From the NCBI GenBank assembly GCA_025991245.1, contig BQMJ01000008.1:62001-126000 (forward strand): a DNA stretch of 64,000 nt, read 5' to 3'. Within the stretch, counting starts at the first letter, position 1; every line of letters starts with the position of its first letter. Below, piece after piece: positions 54,372 to 64,000 of the stretch. The notes beneath the pieces are model-generated. The model saw only the letters and a program-made list of their open reading frames with translations. It did not search any database and was not told the DNA's origin. The position numbers and the translations under genes were made by a program. The stretch is from Galdieria partita (Eukaryota > Rhodophyta > Bangiophyceae > Galdieriales > Galdieriaceae).

Positions 54372-57300
54372 TCAAGTTGCCTTTTTATCTTTAGCGAGGC
54401 GTTTTAAATGACGACCAGTTGCTGTACCAGTACTTTCTACCATGGAATGAAAGAGAGTATAGGGATCTTCCAGTAATCTTGCAGGAGTGTCAAACTCGAC
54501 AATCTGTCCCTTATCAAACACAATAACTCTATCAAATGTGATAATATCTTCCAAGCGATGAGCAATTGACAAGACAGTCAATTCTGCAAATTCATCTCGA
54601 AGCATTGACTGAATCATTGCATCGGTTTGAAAATCAACTGCTGCAGTGGCTTCATCCATCAACAGTATCTTGGAACGTCTTAGCAAGGCTCGTCCGACAC
54701 AAATGAGTTGCCTTTGCCCAGCTGAAAAGTTACTTCCATCTTCTGAAACTTCAGCATCCAAACCCAAAGGTAATTTCGTGATCGTTTCTTTCATATGTAC
54801 TCTTCGAAGTGCTTCCCACAGGTCAGCATCTGAAAAGTATCCAAAAGGATCCATATTACTACGAATAGTTCCTTTGAACAAAACAGGTTCCTGAGCAATA
54901 ACTGCCAGTCGACTCCTCAAATCGTACAATCCAATAGTTGCAATATCTATTCCATCGATCATGATTCGACCCCCACTTGGTTCCACTAAACGCAATAGAA
55001 CGGAGAAGAATGAGGACTTGCCAGCACCTGTCCGACCAACAATGCCCACCTAGCAAGCAGTTAGCTTCTATGTGTTCAATGTAGTAAACTACCTTTTCTC
55101 TTGGTCTAATTCGACAACTGATTCCCTTTAGAACTGGAGGGTCATTCTCCGAGTAACGGACCACCAAGTTGTCGACTACAATAGCTCCTTCACTAGGCCA
55201 ATACGGAGGTGGTCGACATGAATGAATAACTGGCAAAGCTTCCGAGGGAATATCAGCAAACTGCAATTGTCTTTGAACTGCAATCATTTGTCCTTCTAGA
55301 GCTGCAAATTGTCTTACATTCCAAGTCAGAATTCCTAAGGAAATATCAATTAAAGTTACCAGAGATATTTGTGTGCTTACCTGTAATCGACAATGCATAA
55401 GACAGGGACAAACCAACCAGCGCAGGATTAATTTTGGAAGCATCTGCCACAGCAAAAACTGCAGAAAGAAACAATACCGAAGTCCCTAAAAAGTTCAATC
55501 GAACTTCCAACCATTTTTCTGCAACTCCTGTACAAAACAATGCACGAAAACGTCTATCTATTCTGTTCGATAGTTCCTTGTGAAATCGTTCCTGTGCATC
55601 ATAAGCTCTAACTGTTGCTGCACCATCCAACGATTCCGTAAAATGAGAATACACAAATGAGCGAGCAACTGCTTCCAATCTTGTCAGTTCTCGAAACGTA
55701 TGTCGATAATAATTCTGAATAGGATAATACAGCAATAACAATGCAATCAAAGGGATCACAATGGGAGGTGTACTGAATGCTATCAAAAGAAATATAAAGG
55801 CAAGCTGAAAGACCGATTTGGCAAATTCTGCCAATGAAAATGGTAGCATTGTATCGACAACTTCTTGATCTTTGGAAAATCGATTCACTATTCTTCCTAC
55901 TGGAGTAGTATCAAAGAATCTTTGTGGAGCCCGAATAATGGAAGAAAACAGCTTGGCGTGTAGCTCTCTTGCGGATCGAAGACCTCCCAAAGCAACTCCA
56001 ACATTTCTTCCCAATACAACGACAGCATTGATAAAGGCAATCAGAATATATATCGACATATAAAACTTCATTCCAGGATCCGGTTGAATTCTTCCACTAA
56101 ACCAAATACCCATCCACCAATCGGTTGCCATCATCGAAAACACATCAAAACCAAAACCAAAGACTAGAGCACACAACACCAACTTTCCACCGTATGCCAA
56201 CAAGTAGGTCAAATAAACTGTCGCAGGAATACTGCCAGAATGTCTTTCTTCTTCTTGAAATAAAATGGAAGGCTTTGCCTCTTCCTCGGTTTCTATCTCG
56301 CCCTGTTCTTCTTCCAAAAGTATGATATCTCCATTTTCATGATTCCATTGCTGCGCATCTTCTGCCATACTGTCTTCACGTCCACCACTCAAATAACTTT
56401 CGAGTGCCTCGGAAGCCGAATCCGCATCACTTATGTCATCTGATATTAGAAATTTTGCCAATTCCAACTGAGAATCTGCAAACTCTTCTGGAGTACCTTT
56501 CCATATCACATTTCCAGAGTCTAACAGAAGCACATAGTCCACTCCAGGAATAAAATTGATCTTAAATAACATATGAATCACTATAAGAATAATTAACGAT
56601 ACCAACCTGATTCATAGCAATAACACGCGCTTTGTTCTTTAGAAATGATATAATACATTCGTCCCAAATATTCGTCGCTACTTGAGCGTCTACAGCACTA
56701 AGAATGTCATCTAAAACATAAATATCTGCATCGGCGTAAACAGCACGTGCTATGGAAACCCTTTGTTTTTGACCTCCACTTAACCCTGCTCCTTTGATAC
56801 CCAACATGGTTTGATCTCCTGCTGCCAACTCCTTCAGGTCTGGAAGTAGAGCCGATACTCGAAGTGCTTCTTTATAACGAGAAGGTTCATATTCACGTCC
56901 GAATAAAATATTCTCTCTTATCGTGCCATGTTGAATAAAAGGATTTTGTGCGGCATACGCAATTCGGCCATGTACCAAAGCATTTCCTTGCAACTGTGCA
57001 AGCTCTCCAAGTACGGACATGAGAACAGATGTCTTACCGGATCCTACTGAACCAACAACAGCAACTAGTGAACCATTTTCTACTCGCATTGTGATATCAC
57101 GAATAGCTATCAAGTCATTCTTATCTTCTGTACCACTATAATTTGCTTTCTTTCGAGGAGAACGAGTCAACGGTTCAGTCTTTAACAATAATGGAGTCTC
57201 CTCTTCTTTCTTACGACTTGTACCAACTTGGGACTCTAAAGCATTTCTGAATGTTGCATCATACCATGAAAAACTGCAATGGTCAAAAACAACTCCAGAA

Positions 57301-59208
57301 GAGAATTTCTCAATCCAATCTCTATTTTCTTCCGTCATTTGATACGTAAGGCCTTCTCTTCCTTTCAGTTCAGGTTGAGACATGAATTCTTCGATTCGAC
57401 CAACTGCAACCTTGGCTTGCATCCAATCACCAATAGCACTAGGCAAATAGTTCAACGGCACTCTGCAATTGTTAAACAATGCCAAAGCTGCAAAAGCTCT
57501 GCCAACATCCAACACAGGTGACAATAGTGCATAAACAATGAAGCAAGTAACCGATGCCAAAACAGGATTGACAGTAAACATAAATGCATTGACGAAATTC
57601 AACGCCATATAATTTCTAGCATGTCTCAACTCTTCGTCTCGAACGGAATTCATTTTCTTTCGAAAGTCTTTTTCCCAAGCATTGATTTTGATAATTTTGA
57701 TAGCCTGTAATATTTCGGTAATCAAACGAACTCTTTCATCTGTATTATGCAACAATTGATGCCGCATATCCCCTAATTTCTTTACTACAAAGGAATTGAT
57801 AGGAATCATGGTAAGTATAACTGCGAATCCAGCAGCAGTGGCCAACCACCCAACTTCGAATACTAAAAATCCAATAGAAACCAATACTTTCAAAGGTGCG
57901 TCCCAAAGATCAAAGAAATGGGCATAAAATGCAACTTTTTCGGCATCTGAAGAAACCAAAGTCATGATATGACCGGAAGTCATTCTCATTCGGGATTCAT
58001 TACTTAGCCGCAATCCTTTTTGATAAATCATACCTCCCAGTCCACCTGTTACGCACATGTAGAGCTTTTGGACAATAAAATTTCCTTGTTGTGCGGCTAA
58101 ACAACTAATCATAGTAATAAGAAATATGAGAAATGCGTATAAAAAACCCAATAACTGAGTTTCTGTTGCCCCTGTGCGTTGAACTAGAGTAACATAGGAA
58201 ACAATCTTTTGTAACAGTACTGGACCAGCAAATACAGACAAATCCTCCACAAGTTTCAACAAAGCTGCAGACCAAAACTGCGGCCAAAATGAAAAGTAAA
58301 GTGCTGAAAGTAACGTATTTGGTTTATCCATGCCTCGCTGTTTCCACTTTGAGGATAACAATTGCAATACATTTTCATTTTGCAATGGCTTGGATAACGT
58401 AAATAAATCCTGTGGATTGAGTTGTCTTCGATATCCGATAAGAAACAACGGATTGAGCCAAGAGAAACTTAACAGTGACATGACACTGGCTGTTTCCTCG
58501 GGATTGGCGTTTGGTAACTGATCTTGAAATCCTCTACGAGGTGCAAAGAGGCTAATAAACAGTAGTGCAAAACAAAGTACACAAGAAACCGCGCTCAGAA
58601 TGTAATCGACGACCAAGACGAAAGACAATGATGCAATAGTACGCCAGGAGCTTGAGTAGGAGACCGTAGAGACCAGTTTGATAGTTTCTACTAGAGCGTT
58701 GATCAAATAGAATAGAGGAAGAAGGAGTGGAACTCCACCTAAAGAACCTTTTCCACTCCATAGAGCATCAAGACGGATCAATTTGTGGCAAAGGGTCCAA
58801 GCCAAGAATTGAACTGCTAAGGAAAATGTCAATAGCCAAGGAGGATATGCACCCTGTGGATGTTCTCCATATGAATACAACACAAATAAAACTGCCATAA
58901 CTGCTAAAGTGGAAACGATCCGCTGTTGAACTCTATAACTGAAAGGCAAAACACGTTTGGCTTCTTCCCCGTCCCAAACATTTTCTTCCACCGTACGCAA
59001 TCGTAAAGTGCCAAATATGAGCAGAAAAACTCCAGGTATCATAAGAGAACTAAGTAGAAAATACGTCTGAGAACAGATCTCGAGACTACAACGTTACGTA
59101 CCACTCCGATATACAAGGTGAAATCAATCGTGAAAGCACAAATAAGTCCTTTTCAAAAGTGTTAACATTGACAACGAACAAAGATCGTCTTGCATACCCA
59201 GCTTCCAT
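54372..59208 (-). CDS. ABC transporter, ABCC (MRP) subfamily
   Basis: Five exons (59102-59208, 56607-59049, 55381-56560, 55093-55334, 54372-55049), about 1549 residues. Two half-transporters: NBD1 has VVGSVGSGKTSVLMSVLGE, signature LSGGQKQRVSIARA and DDILSAVD; NBD2 has GRTGAGKSSFFSVL, signature FSAGQRQLICVGRA and DEATAAVD. The MRP-type linker (LLDSGNVIWKGTPEEFADS) and an N-terminal set of helices before the first core domain suggest a TMD0. Such pumps move glutathione conjugates, organic anions or metal complexes across vacuolar or plasma membranes. The first exon of 36 codons was placed by splice consensus and is tentative. Confidence 0.9.
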
Positions 59209-59535
59209 CACATATTCTTTGCTCGACTTTATTTATTGTCCAATCCCACAAAGTCGCCATTCTGTATCCAACCAACAGTATCCCAACAACCAAAATCTTC
59301 AGATTCCGAAAAGTTTCAAGACTCATCAATTTTCGATTCTTATAGGAATAAGTTTCCAACCCTTTCTTTCTTGCTTCACTTATAAACTATTCATTATCAC
59401 AGAATAAAATAGTATCTTTGACAAAGATATTCTATAGAAAAACAAAAATATATCATCACATGTATCTATCTCCATATGAAATATATAAAGTATCCTTTAT
59501 ATTCTTCCTTTTTCAATGACATATAGTTATTCTTC
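59209..59535 (+). other. Short intergenic region
   Basis: About 330 bp, strongly AT-rich, between the ABC transporter start and the stop of the next minus-strand gene. It should hold the transporter's promoter. No other feature is seen. Confidence 0.5.
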
Positions 59536-61857
59536 TTAACTGAATTGGTTTTGGAGTTGTTCCTTCAACTTGTTATTTTTCAAGTGTGGAGTATACTTCA
59601 GAAATGGAACCATAAATACACTTTTTCCCATCTCATTGTGCAACAACTCTGTACTCAAACCTAATAATAACATATCCCACAATTCCAAAGTATCTTGGTC
59701 TCTTTCTAATATCCTTTCATCCAACAAAATGGAATACATTTCAGTAGCTTCCACTAATATTTCAAAGGCATAACAAATCCTGATCAACATGAGCACAAAT
59801 TCAGTTTTAGAAATACTTCATACATACTTTGATATGGACTCCGTATTCGTTTTTCCTTGAAATATTTGTATTAAGCTACAAACCAGTTGAATAGCATACT
59901 TTCTTTCTATCTCATCGCAATTCTTGTTATTGTCATTATTATCATTGCTTGTTATTAGCAATACCGATTGATCCACTCGATAATAATATAACAAGAGCCT
60001 GAGAAAGACTTTGCCAATCGTTATAAAGGAGTGAACTTCTTCACGAGAAGATAATAACAAAGGATTTTCTTCATAAATATGTTGCACCCAAGGCTTCATA
60101 GAGTCTTTCCATATCTTACATTCAACAGCACATGTCAAAAGACCACAGGCCAAACGTTCCAATTCTGCATAAGATAAATAAACCCATTTTTGTAATAAGA
60201 CTAAATGCCACCATTGTTCGCTACTCTCCCAATCACATATAGATTGTGCAATGGCATAGGGAACCTCTACTTGCACAAGTTCCTTTTCTATGGTGCTTTG
60301 AGACTTTGTTGCTGACTCGTAAAGACATAACAAAGCTTCTCGTCCAAACTCTACAGATACTTCTCCTATCGTAATTATTTCTCTTAAATATAAATAGGTC
60401 AGGGTGTTCCAACCATAGTTATTGTCAAATGTAAAAGGAATCCGTAACTTGGTTGAGCAAGTTCTACAATATAAACAATACAATAAGACTCTCGTAGAAT
60501 AGCCATCAGTTCTGGTTATCCACCTATTCCAGTATTGGTTTTGATACAAGTATTCCTCCTCTTTCCTTGGTAATAGTAGAAATGTATATATAAAGTCCAC
60601 AAATTTTCGACGAAGTGAAAAAGGCAATAGCCAACGTTTCTCATGAATATTTCGTAGCCAATCAAAAACACTATCTTCTATAGAAAACCTAAAATAAATT
60701 CTTTCATCATGCAAACCCCATTCAACCATTTGGTTATAATTCCGATAATATGGAAGTAACACCTTTTCCACTACTTCCAATAAACTCGCAATCATATTCA
60801 ACTTATCCCACGTTCTGTGTGGAATCCATTTTTCGGTAACAGGTAACGGAACCAAAACATAATAAATATAGTGCAATGGATTCAATAATAATGGACTTGA
60901 ACCTTGTAAAAGTTGACCGGTCCACTCTCGCAATGCTACTGCAGATACTTGAGAAGATATCCAAGAATGAACAGTCCAACACTCTTCCTTCACAACCACT
61001 TGTAAGCTCTGTTGAAGCCATTGAATCAATAAGCACGGAACGTTACTTTCCGACTCAAAACTAGCAACTGGATACAACTCCTTTACTAGAGAAACGTACT
61101 TTGTCAAATCACCTTCTCTTGAGACAGCGGAATTACAAATCTGATACAACGTATGTTGAGGTGACAATATCGCCAACTTCCAAAGCGCAATTATCGCACG
61201 ATAACTAAACCGCTTTGCTTCTGAAAACTGATTGATTTGCAGCTGTAAGATATTGCCTAACCAAGATTTGGTTTTCAGGACCCAATCCATAGGCTCTATT
61301 AAAAACTGTGTTTTAAAGTTTCCATTTGTTTTGGAAACTCTCACAAGTAACTGCTGCAAAATCAACCTAAAGTCTTCACGTTCCAATACATCCATCAGTT
61401 GATACACTTTCTGAACAGTATCCATATCCCAACAGACGTCATTCCACAAACAATATATATACATAGGACATATTACAATCAGTCTCTGTCGATAACATTC
61501 TTTTAGTTCAAAGTTACTGGAACACAGTGCAGGAGAAAACGCATCGTCAACTACTCGACGCCAATCAAGTTGACTTGAAGATTCTCCATCCGCTATAGAT
61601 AAAAGAGTAATAAAAGTTGCTGTTCTCAAAAGTCTACCCAAAATCCTATCATCCTTTAATACATTCTCCAGTATCAACCAACAGTCTTCGATAGAAAAGG
61701 AACTCTTCTTTGCGTACAACAATACTTTTTCAGCCAGATGAATGTCTTCCACAGTAATAGGTGTATTAGGTATAACTGCTACTATATGTAATATTCTTTT
61801 AATCCAACCGGGTGATAAATAGTGGTATGGATACTTTTCCAAAAGTGCACTCAACAT
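59536..61857 (-). CDS. Unknown large helical protein, 757 aa
   Basis: Exons 59828-61857 and 59536-59779 join in phase across a 48-nt intron. No family is recognised. The whole chain is predicted by eye to be alpha-helical with short Leu/Trp-rich helices (LSPGWIKRILHIVAVIP, LLALCSLIQIF-like), resembling an ARM/HEAT-type solenoid, such as scaffold proteins of nuclear pore, telomere or proteasome systems. It contains many Trp residues and aromatic pairs. It is divergent from TFIIF alpha, 48 bp between start codons, so the two may share a promoter. Confidence 0.6.
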
Positions 61858-61905
61858 CCCCCAACACTATATTCCATGAACTAACATTTGTGGAAAAGGG
61901 CACAC

Positions 61906-63539
61906 ATGGACGACTTTGACTTTGATACAGACTTGTCTATCAATGAAATGTATAACTTTTATTCTAACTTGGAAGATGTAACGGATGATGTCTCGTTAGA
62001 TGAGGAAGTAGTAGAGGAAGAAGAAGACCAAGATAACCGAATCTCCAACTCGAGCAACTCAGACACTTTAAAGGGTTTTCAAAGATATAATGTGCGTACG
62101 TTGTCAAAGACAGATAGAGATTATTTTCTTGCAAGATTCTTCCCAGAAGACTTGCCTACGGTGCAGTCGTCGGTAAGTCTTAGTCTTTGAAAGTTGACGA
62201 GACTTACACGGTGTTAGTTGCTTAGAATTTATAGAGAAGGTGAGGACACTGTGGAAGCGCGTAGGGAAGAACTCGTTGCAGAGCGGAAATTTTTGAAAGA
62301 CCAACAGACTTTTCTTGCCAGTCGTCGAGCTAGGAGACAAGCTTCTGAAGGAGTTGTAAGGTTACCGCCAAGGTCGCGAAAGAGGTGGTGCATCGAATGT
62401 GGTTCCACACCCAACTCTAGTGTACAAAACAATGATGACAACAACTTGAAAAAGTTTTGGGGAAGTTTAGAAGGAGAAACTTCTGCTAGTTATGCTTTGT
62501 TCATTTTGGATGATGAAAGGAATGAAGCAGACTTTGTACCGCTGGATAAATATTGTCGTTATCATTTTAGATCTTTGCCATCGAAGGAACGTACAAACGA
62601 AATAGATGCGGAAGAAGCGGAACGTAAGATACAGCGCCAAAACAGAGTAGAACAGAAGGAGTGGGAACGATTACCGACCAAAGATAATGTTTCGATAACG
62701 AAAGGCGAAGCTATTCCTCTTACATCTGAATCCGGAAGTTTTTCGAATTATTCTACAAATGCAAGATTTGTAGAAGCACCACAATTTCCTTCTTTGCAGG
62801 GTGCCAATGTTATCCGTAAAAGTTGGAAGAATACCAAGACATCAGAAGATAATGAAGACCTCGATTATGAAGAGAAGTTTGAGGATGATGATGTTTCACT
62901 GGGAGAGGAATTAGAAGAAGTTCAAGAAAATGAAGAAGATAAGGGATTATCAGAAGATGAATCAGAAGTCCTGCAGAGGGAATACTCGAAAGATCGTTCT
63001 TCGAGTGCTTCTGTGAGAAGTTCACCGTATCGCAAAAGGTCTCGTTCGGATGATACTGGTTCTGTTGGAAGTGCTTCGCCAAGTGCTCTTTCATCCTCGG
63101 ATTCTGATAATGAAGATATGCCGAATTTGTCATATTCTGGAAAGGAAATCAAACGATTATTGAGAAAAGAGAAAACGATGACAGACTCAGGTATGAAGCA
63201 TTCTTTATTATAGTGAGTAGTGATGGAAAGGACCTTTTGATAGAGTCGGATACGAAGAAGCGTCGAGTTGTAAACAATCCATCTCATGAGAATAGTCCAG
63301 AGCTGGAAGGGATCGTTCGGGATATCCTGTGGGACTCTTACTTGAAAAAGACTCCGCTTTCCTTGAGAGAGTTTACTTCTCTAGTGACCAAAAGGTGGCC
63401 CAATCTCCAAAAGAGTCGCAAATCACTGGATCCACAGCTATTAGAATTGATCAAACGGTACACGGAACTTGGTCGTGATTCGGAAAGTCAACAGGCGTAT
63501 CTCTATGTGAAGGAAGACGCCTTTGTAACGGATCAATAA
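61906..63539 (+). CDS. TFIIF alpha subunit (RAP74/TFG1-like)
   Basis: Exons 61906-62172, 62218-63190 and 63214-63539 give 521 residues. The N-terminal acidic part is followed by a RAP74-like dimer region: SASYALFILDD, EADFVPLDKYCRYHF and IDAEEAERKIQRQNR match the segment of human RAP74 that pairs with RAP30. A long acidic and Ser-rich middle (FEDDDVSLGEELEEVQENEE) and a C-terminal winged-helix-like domain (LEGIVRDILWDSYLKKTPLS) complete the RAP74 plan. TFIIF escorts RNA polymerase II into the preinitiation complex. The second intron must be only 23 nt (63191-63213) to bring the winged helix in frame. Confidence 0.75.
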
Positions 63540-63744
63540 AAGCGTTGCCCAATTCTTTTGCGGTAAAATTGGATCCACTTGAGAATCCTACAAAGTCTGT
63601 TGAACATTGGCCAAAATGTTTTTGAGTTCGTCGACGCCCATCCACAGTCTCTATTCCTGTCAGCTGTCTTGCAAAGCTGTAGAACGTAATTGTATTTCTT
63701 CATATGTTCTATTCGTTAAGAGATATGGTTGTAATAAGTTGTGG

Positions 63745-64000
63745 ATGCCTATGTCCAGTTTCTATGGCCAACGGAAGCTTACCTCGAAACGAAGCAATGA
63801 TTTACTATGTACAAAGGAAATCAAGTCCTCTACTCAAATGCACATAAAAAGTGGTGCAGAGGAGGAAGAACAAATTGCCGCCGAAGACCAAGCAGAAGCT
63901 AAGCAGTATGAAGAGTTGAAGGAAACTCCAGTAGATAAGACTATCAGTCCCGAGTTGGCAAAGAAACTTGAAAGTTTGCCTTCCAGATTTCGAAACTATT
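63745..64000 (+). CDS. Unknown protein, 5' part only
   Basis: From the ATG at 63745 the frame stays open for 85 codons to the window edge. The leader MPMSSFYGQRKLTSKRSNDL is basic and Ser-rich, which would suit a transit peptide, and is followed by a Glu/Ala-rich stretch (GAEEEEQIAAEDQAEAKQYE) and LAKKLESLPSRFRNY. No family can be named from this fragment. The frame is also open upstream of the ATG without another start, so a longer first exon remains possible. Confidence 0.4.
   Translation, partial: MPMSSFYGQRKLTSKRSNDLLCTKEIKSSTQMHIKSGAEEEEQIAAEDQAEAKQYEELKETPVDKTISPELAKKLESLPSRFRNY

Noticed and set aside
1-64000. CRISPR arrays, insertion sequences, LINEs, retroelements or rRNA genes
   Set aside because: No spaced direct repeats, transposase, reverse transcriptase or rRNA signature was seen on either strand.

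Overview
The window is nuclear DNA of a compact eukaryote, most likely a cyanidiophycean red alga close to Galdieria. Genes are packed tightly on both strands. Most are split by spliceosomal introns of about 40-60 nt with GTA...TAG ends. Several products look plastid-targeted (rubredoxin, fibrillin, diaminopimelate decarboxylase, RsmE, N-acetylglutamate synthase), starch debranching is present, and a tRNA gene carries an intron in its D-loop, a trait known from Cyanidiales. No transposon, virus-like element or CRISPR array was seen. All exon models were made by hand from reading frames and splice consensus; no search was run.

Left part (1-13 kb): the tail of ArgJ, an unknown gene, exosome subunit RRP41, helicase MCM9, an intronless acyl-CoA synthetase, a membrane-anchored glycosyltransferase-like gene, a small unknown gene, a membrane-anchored rubredoxin and an aminopropyltransferase. 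Centre-left (13-26 kb): a small membrane-protein candidate, ribosome-quality-control ligase LTN1 (9 exons), ribosome-biogenesis WD protein PWP2, molybdopterin molybdotransferase, N-acetylglutamate synthase and tRNA-Gln(CUG). Centre (26-39 kb): the second acyl-CoA synthetase in opposite orientation, a YrhK-like membrane protein, TM9SF nonaspanin overlapping RsmE by 4 bp, TspO, isoamylase and fibrillin.

Right part (39-64 kb): a degenerate cryptochrome-like protein, ESCRT-II VPS25, a ubiquitin protease, DNAJC17, diaminopimelate decarboxylase divergent from TIPRL, a delta-9 desaturase with cytochrome b5, tRNA-His guanylyltransferase THG1, a coiled-coil protein, an ABCC transporter, a 757-residue unknown, TFIIF alpha and the start of an unknown gene.

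The genes are mostly unrelated housekeeping functions. Two touch arginine synthesis (ArgJ and N-acetylglutamate synthase) and two touch tRNA biology (split tRNA-Gln and THG1). The points most worth a second look are: near-identical blocks shared by the two inverted acyl-CoA synthetases (gene conversion); the D-loop tRNA intron; candidate introns of only 23, 25 and 27 nt; GC-AG introns in MCM9 and THG1; the prokaryote-style ATGA overlap of RsmE and TM9SF; and the cryptochrome that has lost key flavin-site residues.
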